Position numbers and translations under genes: made by a program. A DNA stretch of 34,620 bases, from NCBI GenBank assembly GCA_000934455.1, contig KN885231.1:45479-80098 (forward strand). Reading direction: 5' to 3'. The first letter of the stretch is position 1. Each line of letters begins with the position of its first letter. The DNA is from Apostichopus parvimensis. Lineage: Eukaryota > Echinodermata > Holothuroidea > Aspidochirotida > Stichopodidae. Below, one piece after another: positions 21,580 to 33,426 of the stretch. The notes below the pieces were generated by a model, which had not been told where the DNA came from, searched no databases, and saw only the letters and a program-made list of their open reading frames with translations.

Positions 21580-22555
21580 GTCATAATAGTATTACATAAT
21601 AACTGTGTTGATCAAATGTAAATCCTGCATTTGTATCTGCCGAAGTCCTAATTCAATACATGCCAATTTAATTCCTATTTTTTTCAGTACTCCACTCACA
21701 CCAGTGCAATGTAAGTTAAAGTGTTAGGCTAACATTATTGGAAAAACAAAAACTTCAAGATTTTCCACAAAGTACTACAAAGTACTGCTTTGCAAAATTG
21801 AAGTCAAGATTCAACAAAAACAACAGCATCCATGTTTGTAAAGTTCTACACAAGGACATCAAATACAGTTAACGATGGACACCATATTCATGCTTTTATT
21901 GCCTGGTACACCCCCCCCCCCCTTCCCTATGTGAGGGATGAAGATCAATGCATACATTCCTTTACCAAAATATCCAAGTTAGCATGCACGTGTTACAGCA
22001 ATAGATATTAGTTATATATAAAATTTATATTGTTTGTTAAAGTACGTGAGCCTCACGTTTTGATACTAGCAGGATATTCTTCAGAGACTGAATGACAATA
22101 ACAGTAACATAAAGGACAAACACACGTACATAATACATGCGGGCTAATGAGCAGGGTGAACACAAAAGAGATAGATGTAAGAAAATTAGGTGACAATTGG
22201 TGGAGAGAAAAATTAAAGGAAAAAAAACCAACAAGGAAAAAAAGGTAGAAAATAAATTGTAGAAGGACAAAGAGAAGATTAAGGGAAAAGGGCACGGAAC
22301 TTTACTTGAATTAAAAGTTAAATTTGATTCAATGTAATTGAAGCATTTCTTTGTGAGTGATAGTCATCCCCAGATCTGACAATGTTGAAATTACATCAAA
22401 TAATGTGAAACTTAAAATATATTTCCTAATATATTATTAAAATTATGGAACTGTATAACATTTGTATTATGCAGGAGAAGTAACGAAATTTCCTTGAATA
22501 ATGGACACTTATCCGAATGAAGACGTAACGTGACTTCATTTTCAAATCAAAATTT
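21580..22555. other. Non-coding stretch with C-run and purine-rich tract
   Basis: A C-run of about 12 lies near 21911-21922. From about 22143 to 22290 the + strand is markedly purine-rich (GA/AAA-rich, few pyrimidines). This creates two overlapping hydrophobic Phe/Leu-rich minus ORFs that I regard as compositional artefacts. Confidence 0.45.
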
Positions 22556-22564
22556 TGCCCATCA

Positions 22565-23230
22565 ATTTTAATTACGATTTAACCTTTGACCTATAAAGAA
22601 TAGAGATTTGTGCAAGGAAAAAATTGAAATGTTCATTTTGTAGCACTTAAAACCTTCAACTTATATTTGTGACGGTTGGAAAATTGTTGTGTGTGGGACA
22701 AACACTTACTACATACTTTACAGTACCATGAAATTTATGTCAAAGTTAAAACAAGAACTGCATTATTGTGACAATTTCAGTAAACATAATTAAACCAGAA
22801 GGCCAGTAAGCTTGGTCATTTCTTGCTATGTCTCATATGAGGATATTTAATGTATCATGCACACTAAGAGTTTCAATAAAGTTCTCAGATAAATGACTTA
22901 AAACTTAAATGACATTTTCCATCATACAACTTAGAGTATCCTGGTGCATTTACTTTCATGAAGATGGAATGTAAAGTTATCATAAAGTAAAGTAATGTTG
23001 CCATATTTACAAGCAATGTCAGACTGGAATCTCCAATGACCTTTGAACTCTTTCAAAGATATATTGTTGAGATTATCATACTTTGACTGATGTTGGCCTC
23101 AGGTGACCTTTTACCTCCGCAGAAAATAATAGGGTTATTGAGATCATAAGTGGAAGTATGAAGTGAATCTTTGCTTCCGATTATGAAAGGTGACCTATAT
23201 ATATTGGTATGCTGATCATCAACCTGCCCT
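22565..23230. repeat. Dispersed GACCTTTGACC-class repeat region
   Basis: AACCTTTGACCTA (about 22580), CCAATGACCTTTGAACTC (about 23034) and GGTGACCTTTTACCTCCGCA (about 23104) mark divergent repeat units. Their spacers (acaagcaatg, atagggttattgagatca) recall this class. No coding sequence is seen. Confidence 0.5.
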
Positions 23231-23239
23231 TGAGTTGTA

Positions 23240-24290
23240 ACATGTTAATGTGTTAGTGCTTGTATCTAAACAGATCCAACCTTGTATATACCTATAAAAA
23301 ACTGACCATTTGCTTATCTTGAGTTTAACACAATGTGTGGTCCAGATATACAGGTAACGTGGAGACAAAAATAGCCCACCTAAAATGGAAGTGTTATATT
23401 GTCCATGTTTAGGGCAATTTATCTCTCTCTCTCTGCGACCAAATATATGCCTAGACAGATAGTTTTAGGACTCTAGCATGTTTTAGGAAGATCATATAAG
23501 GACTCAAAGTTGATACTTTGTATTAAAAGCGCACTCAGTCGAGGAAAATTGCGAATTTGGCACCTCGACTTTAAACAGCTGTAACTATTAAATGTCCAAG
23601 AACTCAAAGTTTACTCACGTTAACCCGCACGCAAACACACACGATGCACTAGACTGTTAAATTGTCTATCTACGGCAAGTAACCAAAAACAGTTACATGC
23701 ATGAACATTAATGACATCAAATATTATGATCTCAAAAGCATGTATCTATATACTTACATTTTGTTGTCCAAGTACTTGTGTAACACTAATTAGACATACT
23801 ATTCTAGAGATATCAGATTAAGACTTTTATGTTCACAGATTAATATCCATGATATGCAAACGCACACACACACAATAAAAAACATTGATTATATAAATGC
23901 CAAAGATGAAAACCATGAAACATTTGGTTCTTGTCTTGTTTTCTTTATGCCATTTGTATTTTATCTTGCAATTTGATTAATATTAATGACAGAAAAGTTC
24001 AAGACGTCATGAAAATGTGCTTATTATACACTAACATATTTATTTTGAAAGCTTGTTTTGTCTTAAACTGTAAAAGAGTGGATGCAGCAACAAATAACTG
24101 TTGTATTACCCCAGGAGCAATAGCCAAGAGATATAGCGAGATAGAGAATCTAGAGAACTACTCACACAGATTATATCGGAAGTGTCCATAACGTACATTC
24201 AACTATACAGCTATTTAGACCTTGTCCCCGTGTACAAATATGTCTACTCTTTGATACAAATATGTCTACCTCTTTTCACGAGACAAGTTA
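23240..24290. other. Stretch before the LINE fragment; short direct repeat
   Basis: This stretch is mostly unique AT-rich DNA with short CT and CA microsatellites (about 23421-23435 and 23864-23873). The 15-mer tacaaatatgtctac occurs at 24233-24247 and 24255-24269. An ORF at 23931-24191 has a Cys-containing C-terminal part but no motif I can assign. Confidence 0.4.
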
Positions 24291-24292
24291 TA

Positions 24293-26040
24293 CTATTGAA
24301 TAACATCCCTACATATATTTCCTCGGATACCAATGGTCAATTGCGTGCTAATTGCACAACAGCTGAACTTTGGAGAGACATTGTCAAAAATAAAGAATGG
24401 TAAATCTCCCGGATCGGATAGATAACCGAAGTATTTCTAGCGTTCCATTTGGTCAATGGTCGGGCCGGACGTTAAGACCGTCTTTTACAGCGCCATCGAA
24501 GCCGAGCACTCTTAGACAGCCAAAGCATGGATACGATCACTATTTTCCCCAAGTCTGGAGTTCCTTTGGATCCGTATAATGAACGGCCAAAAACATTATT
24601 GAATGCGGATGAACAGTTACTGGCTGAAGTTATCGCAATCGTTTATCACTCGCAATACCACATCTTGTAAGAGATATATAGACTTGTGCCGTGAGAGGGC
24701 ATTGTATCCAGCAAAATTTATAGTTGATTCGTGACTTGACTGAATTTGTCATAGAACGCGATTTTCAATGTGCGTTGGTCTCTCTTGACCAAAAGAAGGC
24801 ATTCGAAATGGTTGATAGCGACAATTTGAAGTTAACTCTATAAAACTTTGGACTTCATCCAACTTTTCTTACTAGAATTTCCATTTTATACACCAAAGGT
24901 ACTAATTCGGGTACTGTCAACGGGTACTGTTCAGATTCCTCCGGAGAGGGGGAGCCGTCACAACTGCTCTTTATCTACGCTGATTTATTTTGTATTTAGT
25001 GAGATATTGTTTAGTGACACATCGTGTCGTCCCTTTTGTCTTGCAGTGTGGTGAGATGATGCGTTATATGTAGTTTCAAGGCTGCCCTATTTCAAGGCCG
25101 TGTCTGAAAACATGATGGGGTTTCGGAAGCTACCGTAGCGAACTTGAATCTAAAGACAACGGGCTTTCGTCTTGGTAGCTGACAGAATTTTTTGAACGCA
25201 GGCTTCAAACCTTTTTTTCAAGCGCTGGTTGTCACTTCTCGGAAAGGTGATGGTCATAAACCGTTTTGTCGCACCTTTTATGTTGTGCCCCGGGCACGGC
25301 TTTTGTTGTCAATCGCAACTTATTAACTCGATTTGAGAGAGTAATATTTTATCTTATATGATCTTGCAAAACAGAACAGAATGGTGGTTTTTATAACAGT
25401 CTATATGTAATGGGGGTTTTGATGTAGTACAATTGCCCTTTTTTACCTAACAACTGTTCGCAACATTAGAAAATGACGGTTTGCCATGTTAGTTTTTTTC
25501 CTCAGCTTTTCGAGTGGATTACATGTACGTCGTTGGGTTCTACATTTGTTCCGGAACCACATAGAAGTACGTCATCTGTCGTTATGGTTAGCAATATCGA
25601 GACACTGCGTTATTTAGGTCCTCTTTGGATCAGTCTCGGTCTTCTAACATTCAGAAGGTCACGTTTGAGAAAGCTTTGACGGAGTTGCATGTACAGAATA
25701 TTCATCCTACAGATGTATAGCGTTTTCTACATTCAAGGCTACATAATGCTATGCTCCGTGATCTAGGGTGGTCCTCGTCACCAACTTGAAACGTTACCAG
25801 TACCCCCTGAGTGACGGATTATGTCCGAGAAACTGCTGCAATAGCCTTCAATATAACATTGCACATGTGTTTCGTCACTGTGACTTTTTGTTTGGCTACA
25901 GGACTGATTTCATATGTTTTTTGGACATAATTACTGGTGATCGCTCATGGTCAGTCGGCAAAGTTTTAAATTATACGGATTGGATCCCCCGAATTTTCAT
26001 ATGAGTGTTTTTCTCATGATATTGTTTGTACCGCTTTTAA
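24293..26040 (+). mobile_element. Degenerate Tx1/L1-like LINE ORF2 fragment (reverse transcriptase half)
   Basis: Frames across this region spell the LINE reverse transcriptase in order. They start with LLNNIP and NGQL, then ITIFPKSG and DPYN-RP (about 24535-24590) and LLAEVIA. Next is FVIERDFQCALVSLDQKKAF at about 24745-24805, where LDQ.KAF is RT motif A in the Tx1/L1 style. LKLTL-NFGLHPTFLT, ILYTKG and a GCSLSPLLY-type match (as NCSLSTLIY, about 24960-24990) follow. DDALYVV (GATGAT at 25055-25060) is the catalytic pair, with the preceding Tyr-Ala lost. Then come RWLSLLGKVMVINRFVAPF and, near the 3' end, a CPRNCC and HVFRHCDF tail (25820-25890). Multiple stops and frameshifts make it dead. 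The endonuclease half is absent, consistent with 5' truncation during insertion. A G-run and no clear poly(A) follow. Confidence 0.85.
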
Positions 26041-26209
26041 ATAATAAACATGTATTACGTAATATATGAAATAGAGTGTTTCGTGGGAGAAACGATCCGT
26101 AGGAGCTGGTTCATACAGGAGTGAAAAGTGACATACGGATCCAAGTCGATGTTTCGTTGGTGTTCGGGTTTGGAGGAATGGTGGACCTGCTGTCGGGCCG
26201 ACCGTTTGT

Positions 26210-26290
26210 ACGTTTGTAGAGGTTTTGTGTTTAGTTAGGTTTCGAGGGGGGGGGGGTGGTTTTCGGGGTATGTGTGGTAATTTTTTGTTG
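26210..26290. other. G-rich patch downstream of the LINE fragment
   Basis: A run of nine to ten G residues near 26247-26256 lies in a T/G-rich stretch. It generates a proline-rich minus ORF (26014-26295) that is not a credible gene. The patch may belong to the LINE 3' UTR. Confidence 0.35.
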
Positions 26291-26639
26291 CTCATAAGTT
26301 TAATTACTGTGCGGGTAGGATGTGTCTTTTAATGTCATCTAGGCCGTGATGTTTGGCATTCCGCTTGACGGATCACGTAAAAAAGCACTCTAACCTTTAA
26401 CTTTATATAATCATAAGTCATGGGGGCTGCTTTGGTTCCCCCAACATATCGTACATACATAATTTGAGACATTGCAAAGTGATTGTTAATGGTAGTTGAT
26501 ATATGCAAGCTATTGTTTGGTCAAACGATAATTAAAGTAAAGAGTGTGTCTTCCAGTTCCTTAGACTCTGGTTTAACTTGAAAGTGAGATTTCTATTCGA
26601 ATTTTTGACAGCACCACCAACATGAGACCTGGTCATTTC

Positions 26640-26899
26640 ATTTGACAAGGAATGCGAAGTAGCTACATTAAACTGATCTTGTGGTGCCATCCCAACTGAT
26701 AGAGAAGTACCCTCAGACAATGGAATGTTGTTTAGCTACTCCAATAGAACTGATCATCTTATAGAGGGTGAAACAACTACCACAGTGTAAAACAATGATG
26801 TAGAAGCTAGTGTGTACCTTACATATATATGCAGAGGACACAGTGGTCTTTACTATGGAGATTGCTCATATGTCACAGAAATTAAAGTATACAAATCAA
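26640..26899 (+). pseudogene. Broken immunoglobulin-like exon, C-terminal half
   Basis: One + frame reads SCGAIPTDREV, MLFSYSNRTDHLIEGETTTT, then NNDVEASVYL and YICRGHSGLYYGDCSYVTEI, ending KVYK. The YxC with a following G-strand pattern (VTEIKVY) resembles the end of a V-type Ig domain. The exon would leave at a good donor (atcaa|gtaggt, GT at 26900) in phase 1, as animal Ig exons usually do. Two in-frame stops interrupt it: TGA at 26674-26676 and TAA at 26788-26790. The core Trp is not visible. It is on the strand opposite the 19.7-21.5 kb cluster, so it belongs to another copy or an inverted duplicate. Confidence 0.4.
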
Positions 26900-26909
26900 G
26901 TAGGTAAAC

Positions 26910-28775
26910 ATATATTATGTAGTGTTGTTAATGCCATGCCTATTTCATAGTTGGCTCATATGTTACACAAAGTGCACATTGTAGAAAAGGTACGTGTGAA
27001 ATAATTCGCTGGTTTTTGTCATGATGCGTTTTTATCTGATTGTTTTGGAGTAGGGCATAATCCTGGTTGGTTTAAGTTAATGATGTTATATAATTGTAAC
27101 TGTTGTTAGTCTCCGGTGTTTACATCACATGAACCCGTTTAGACAGTAAGAGCGGTATTATTTCAAAACATTTTCTTTCATTTTTGGACTACGAGATCGG
27201 ATACAAAGTCATGTTTATGTGATGTTTACTGATATGAATTCTACATGTATTGAGTACAAATACGGGTACAAACTATCCACAAGTACGGCAACCGAAAATG
27301 TTCTCGAGTCAAGGTATGAGTCGCACTAGTAATGTAAGACCTTTATTTATTAACATTACAATTAACATACATATATTGCGCTTCGCTTGTGCATGTGAAG
27401 CACTTCTTTATTATTATATTTGCTAATTATTCCTTGTACACACTAATGCTGATATTTCAAATTAGAACATTACGTACAGACTTAAAACAGTCTTAACAGA
27501 CTTATAAGGATATATTCCCGTTTTGAACAAATACCTTGTCTAACTGTTGAAGAATATCTTAATTAAAACAGTATACATGTACAGGTTAGTCTTAAGGTAA
27601 AATGTATCATGTATCATGTAGTCATGGATGTACACAAATCCACCCGGTTGTATAAAGTACGTTTGGTTACGTTATAGAAGATTTTTCTAGGCATCAAACC
27701 AGAAAGCTGTTCAGACTCGTCATTTCTGAATAATTTACCAGAAACCACGCCTTTGCTCTCGTAGATATTTTCAAACTGAAGTTTCTCATGAAACATTATT
27801 AAACGACTTTGCCATGCAAATGTGGTCTCGAATGGAAAATTTATCATAGGACATATGTTAACTGACAACAATGACGTGGTAACACGACTGATATTTCATT
27901 CAGCAAAGCGTTACTTGACTTGAAGATTAAGATAAAAGGACATTGAATAAATAAAAGACAACTTTCCTGTAGTGAGGGTTGTTTCTCATCGAGTTGTTCA
28001 TTGTAACGTGTTACTCCTTTGTTCAATTGTTATCACTGAATCACTGTATTATGCTATATTTACTACATACGTATAATATCGAAAACAATTCGCATTTAAT
28101 AGCTGCATGAACATCACAGCTGTCTTTGCATGTAGTTATTGTTTGTTACCACTGGCGCGATCAACTAATTAACTTTTCTTTTAGTCACTGTTCAATAAAC
28201 ATACCAGGAGATGAAAAATAAAATTTACAGGTAGCACTGTCTTGCCTACTTCTACTGTAACAACTGACCTTTTCAAGGGTTTGTGCACTTCTTGTTCATG
28301 TTTTAGTTAACTCTTTACAATAATGTTCAGAAGGCATCGTGGTTGCCTGTTATAACTATTAACGGCTTTCAACACTTTTATTTGAAAGTAAGAGTGGTGT
28401 TGCGTATTTCTTTTTCCTGTTAACCCACATGTTGTAGTTAAGCTCGTTTTTTTTTGCTGAAGAGTATAATGTAAAAGAGTCAAAAATAAAAATTAAAGAG
28501 TTTGATAACTCTTTGTAAATCAATCCATATTTTTTATTACATAAGAACATCACAGGCAGGTTAAATCTTCGACTAAGTGAGATATTTGGTTTTATATGAT
28601 AGATAAAGTTAGCAGTTATTAATAAACTATCAATATTTGTCACAAACTGTATGATTTAACTGGAAAGAAATCACGGAAATGTGTAAGTGTACAGTTTATA
28701 AGGATAATGTAAAAACAATTACATTATTTCTCTTACATATGTTATCAATACTCTCTTACAAAAACACTGAAATTC
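26910..28775. other. Non-coding stretch, nothing recognised
   Basis: This is AT-rich DNA with only motif-free ORFs on both strands (27614-28026 and 28359-28643, minus). No splice-linked frames or transposon motifs were seen. Confidence 0.4.
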
Positions 28776-28779
28776 AATT

Positions 28780-29030
28780 TAATGATGGCTGAAGGATCAG
28801 ACTACTTAGACTGAATTACAGTCTGACATTTAAAGACTGAAGGTCAGTCTTGTTTAGAATAAATACTTTGCAGGCTAATAAATTGAAAATCAAAGGATGT
28901 TAGACTGAACGGTCAGCAGTTTAGACTGAATTATTTCAGCACCAGTCTTAATTCGATTGGCTACTTTCCAGTCTATTAGATTGATATTATACTGAATAGT
29001 GAGTCTTTAAGAGTGAATTATTACACATCA
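28780..29030. repeat. Cluster of degenerate AGACTGAA / CAGTCT motifs
   Basis: Exact AGACTGAA occurs at 28808, 28834, 28902 and 28923. The inverse-like CAGTCT or AGTCTT core occurs at about 28819, 28845, 28943 and 28969, and near-matches follow at 28990-29020. Spacing is irregular. The motifs can pair into short hairpins. It is likely an old, decayed satellite or the end of an element. Confidence 0.6.
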
Positions 29031-29039
29031 TAGCTATAC

Positions 29040-32000
29040 TGTCAATCTTATAAACTGTCATTTCTTGATTGAAAATGCTTTTCTATTGATTCTCCGGTTG
29101 GCTAAGTGCTGGAATTCGTCGATACAATTACCATCAAAGATAGCATTCAAAAATCTATTAATGCAGGGGAATTCACTGCAAGGTGCACACTGGCTTCTGA
29201 GTTATTATGGTCTTAATTTCAGTCCTATTCTTAACATGAACACCAGAAAACACAATTAACTATTCTGATCAATGTTAAACAAATCATGTCGGTTGTTGAG
29301 ATATGATAATTTCAACATCAGTGAACTGTCTATTTTGGAAATAATATTAGTTGATAAAGAATTGTACATATCTTACAGGTATAACATGTTATACAGTCTA
29401 ACCTTTGGCTTCAGATAATAAAGAGTATTGAGTTCATCACAAAGTGGTGGAATTTGCTTCTACATATTTTGTTTTCGTTTTAGACGTAGGTGTGGGCTAA
29501 TGTTTGCAGCTATAAATTCACTTTTATGTCATTTCCCTGATCACTGAACATTCCAGTACAAACTTGTGCAATTGTTTTATCTATCTACTTTTTAACTCTG
29601 TAGCTGCATATATCAACATCTCAGAGGTGCACTGGAGAGAAGCGCCTTCTAGTGTTGGCAAGATTTAAACTGTGCAAATAAGTTGCCTACATGCACCGTT
29701 GATTTGTATATAACATGAACATCAGGCAATCAGGACTTTGACAAATTTGTCTTATTCTGGGATTCCCTTAATAAAGATGCAGAAAAAAAAAATCTAAGAA
29801 ATATGCGCAGACATTGCTAAGATGTGAGTACATCATTAAAATGTCTGTAATTAATTATGTTACTTTATAAAAATAGTGATACCATTAAACAAGAACACCT
29901 ACAGTCCACATTTTTATGCGCTATTGATGCAACTATAACAACAGTATTTACTACGCATCTAAGAACAACATAGTTCTTGAGCAAATGGCCACACAGGATC
30001 GGAACTGTCAAATCTTGTTCACCCAATGTACAGTCATGGGCAAATTGACACTGGACATTATTTCCTCGGGCTGCAGCTTCCACTTATGTGACGTCCTGTT
30101 GAGTAAGGATATGAAATCAATTTAAAGGAATATTATGATAGAATTTTCAATGGATTGAGCTTAACCCATAAGCTGATTTTAAATGAACCTAATTGTTGAG
30201 GACCCCTGGCATGGATAACTCAATCTAGTCATGGGACTCCTTAACTTGAAAACCAGAAGTAAATGATGCATTATTTGTATGTCCCTAGGAAAGAATAATG
30301 AAAATGACATTTGACTGGCAAGTGAAGGCAGAGCTAGCTTATGTCACCAAAAATACAATGTATCCTGCAAAGTAATAATAATAAGAATGAGCGAGGGATA
30401 ACCGAAACTATAATTGATGGCATTTTCTTGATTGAGAAAGCTTAAACAATTAGTGATGTGATGACTATGATGTCAACTTTGCAAGAATTAAAGCAAATAT
30501 CACGGTGTGAGGCCTTACAACCCAAGGAAAACTTGTCACATGTTTTTTGTTGAAGTAATGATTAAAAGCTAACATCAATATTTCATTCACTAAATCATTT
30601 TACTCACAAGACGTTAGCCATACTTGTGTGTTTTGTAGCATATTTTTGCTAAAGTTTTTCGCACCGTTTTATAGGCTATTTATTAGTAAGTTTAGTTGCA
30701 AGAGAGGATCTGTCACCAAACATTTGTAAAACTTAATATGGACTGTGATGAGGTTTCAATGTTGACAAGATTGTTAACATTAACCCTGATGTGTGCCTTT
30801 GTGTACCATGTTGCGTTCAATAAACCAAATCAGCATTTGTTTTGCTCACAGTCAGCCTACAATCACACTTTCACATATTCTGTACTTTTTTTTCAAAATT
30901 TAGGTTGTTTGTAAATCTGAACAATTAAACAAAATCAGATCAAAACCAAACAGCCTTTATTCAGATATACGCCAGTGTTTTTTGGTTCTGAGTCCCAGTG
31001 TGCATGAACTATACATATTTCAAAAAGCAACGGAGTCTCATCGCTGCTACTTTGTGAATAAGCCAACATTTTTAGAAAGAAATTCACAATTGGAAAGATG
31101 TGATTGTAGACTATCTATCATCGCTTAATGGGGGATGATATCAGCACTATAGATAGGTTGGATATATCTACTATTACCAGTGTGATGAAATTATCACTAT
31201 TAGCACGTTTAGTCAGTTCTCTCTAACAATAATTAGTAAAAAAAAAAACATTTAGTCATCATTAATCTTACAGATATATTCCGTACGAAGTATATGACAG
31301 CTCCATATCTACTAGTTGACAGCTTCCCATAACTAGACATATTTATATTTATCGAATTTTGCAACATGTACATTCAAGCAAATATAGAACAAATGTCTTC
31401 TAAAATGAAAAGTAACGGTATAAAACATTTAGAACATCACAGACATTTCATAATAGTTCAATGGTATGGACTAGTAATTAAGCTTCTTCCCCATCACATC
31501 ATGGGAGATTTCCCATCCTCCTCCGACAACTTTAACAGCGCCTCTAGAATTGTCTAATGAAATTTTTCATCTAAACATGCCAAGGGTTTAAGGCACTGTA
31601 TCTTTTGAATAAAAGCCTTATTCCCTAAATGATCACATTAATGCCATAGCGCAGGGCTACATCGCACTTATTACCCCAACATACTTGAACAAAAATGTCA
31701 AACTCATCAAAAGAATCGATAAGCAAAGCCACAGCTGTTGAACAAGGTAATACGCTTCATAAAATAGACATCCAATTTAGACAGGAAATTCTGGGATTGA
31801 ACACGATAAGTTAAGTCAAATTTCAAGGAAGAAAAAATAAAAAGTAAACTAGGTCTACCTAACAAGGAACACAAGAGACTATTACCCTGTCCTATTCGTA
31901 ATTTGCAACAACAAATCTAGACTTGTGAACTAGTGATATTGAGGTGAGGGGTAGCTGATCCTATCCTGCTCCAGGGACAGTCACTGCATGTTTCATTTAC

Positions 32001-32690
32001 CGGATATAAGTGAACCACACCATCTCGACCATGACCAATGGGTGCTTAAGCAGAGGCCAAGTGGCATTCAATGGACCTGCCTTGCATTGTGCTCACGGAA
32101 TCATAATAGACTGCTGAAAAAGCAGTGTCTGGCTTTATAGACCATCATAGCAATGCCAATAATATCATTACCAAGTATTTCCTACTTGAAACTGCTATCT
32201 AGAAAATACGGTTTACTTACATTTAACGTTATGGTTCATTGGGATATTTGGTAATATTAGCAAGAGTTATGGTTCTTAGGGCATTGGCCTAAGTGTGGTC
32301 TGATTCAAGTCAATTCATCATTAAAAATATTACTACATTATTCAATTGTGTTGGTACTCATTAAACGAGGACGTGCAAATCAAGTGTAATTAACTACCAA
32401 CTCGGTATGTCTTGCATTCTATGGAACTGTTTCAGCATTTCTGTGATTGTGAGGTTCTTAGCAAACATCATATGCAAACTGTACATATGTGTAATTAAAA
32501 ATCAATAGAATCATCATTGGGCCCTTTTCCAAAGTATGTTACTTTACAATAATGGATGTGTTTTTCAAAATGATTAGGTTAACAAAGATGGAGCCTGAGA
32601 TGTTGGAGTAGTCAGATTTGTTTGCTACTGGGCTAAAGATATTTTAGTCTAAGAATTTATCAATTTACTACCGAGAGCCCCCATCTTTAA
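29040..32690. other. Non-coding stretch, nothing recognised
   Basis: This is AT-rich sequence with short A-runs (29783-29792, 31240-31250). The ORFs (29065-29259, 30696-30914 and 31366-31557 on +; 29865-30083 on -) lack any domain I recognise. A mild rise in GC around 31930-32130 has no clear cause. Confidence 0.4.
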
Positions 32691-32696
32691 TCTACA

Positions 32697-32901
32697 AAGC
32701 CTATATATACACGTTTGCACCAAAATACATCCTGGAAGACCAAAAGGTAGCCTAAGAAAGAAAAAAGCTGAGGAGTCTGCAACATAACCCTGTGTAAGGC
32801 AGAGCCTAGACTCCAGCCTAACGCACCAGCGGCTAGGTGAGTCGGACTCAGACACAGAAGGCAACAATTCGGTACGTGATGTTAACCTTACAATAGAATG
32901 A
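32697..32901 (+). pseudogene. Possible remnant of a LINE ORF1-like tail
   Basis: One + frame reads HPGRPKGSLRKKKAEESAT, a stop (32785), then RQSLDSSLTHQRLGESDSDT and ends ...VNLTIE at TGA 32899. A basic AT-hook-like GRPKG followed by a Ser/Asp/Glu-rich tail, interrupted by one stop, lies about 0.5 kb before the LINE ORF2 start. It could be the end of that element's ORF1. The family match is not certain; the overlapping minus ORF (32649-33023) is then its shadow. Confidence 0.22.
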
Positions 32902-33426
32902 AGGAGAAGAGGAAGTGGGCATCGCAAGTCCAAGAATTGTACCAGAACGGTGTGCGCTTGAGATTCTCTGGGGGTTGTTGGAGGGGCAGAGAAAGGAAGC
33001 CATATTAATTCAAGTAACTTCACATATGTATGTATTACGCACTAGCCTCATGGCTCTGTCAGGTATTCATGCTTCGCTTGTCGGTGTGTAGTATTTGTGT
33101 ACAGTATTTGTATATTGCTACTTCGCCCATTAAGCAGAAACTTCAACATCGGAAGGTTCGTTTTCATTTCCTTATGGATCCCTTTAAGAAGCATTCTCCC
33201 GGCGTGTTTTTCACCCTTGGAAAAGCGAGAACTTTTCACTTCTTGATTGATTGTTGTTTAGTGTTCAATTATTTGTATGTCTTATCTTGTACCATCCCTT
33301 TAACTATATTGACCTTACACGTACGCGAGTCTCGTAGAAGCCAAGTAAATATACATTAATATTTTCTTATGTCACCATCACATATTGTTCTTCTCTACGT
33401 ATTGCATTCTAACTCTGCTTTGTTAA

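Noticed and set aside
22037..22295. Overlapping hydrophobic Phe/Leu-rich ORFs on the minus strand, membrane-protein-like
   Set aside because: They arise from the purine-rich tract on the + strand, and two frames are open at once, a sign of composition rather than coding.
23931..24191. 86-codon ORF with an NNCCITPGAIAKRYSEIENL segment
   Set aside because: No family recognised, no acceptor and donor pair of matching phase, and it abuts a LINE fragment. I considered an exon or part of the LINE and could support neither.
26014..26295. Proline-rich minus ORF
   Set aside because: The proline run comes from a G homopolymer on the + strand, and the rest has no motif.
33030..33359. 109-codon + ORF upstream of LINE ORF2, with an overlapping minus ORF
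   Set aside because: No domain; it probably lies in the 5' region of the LINE. Both strands are open, so coding is not supported.
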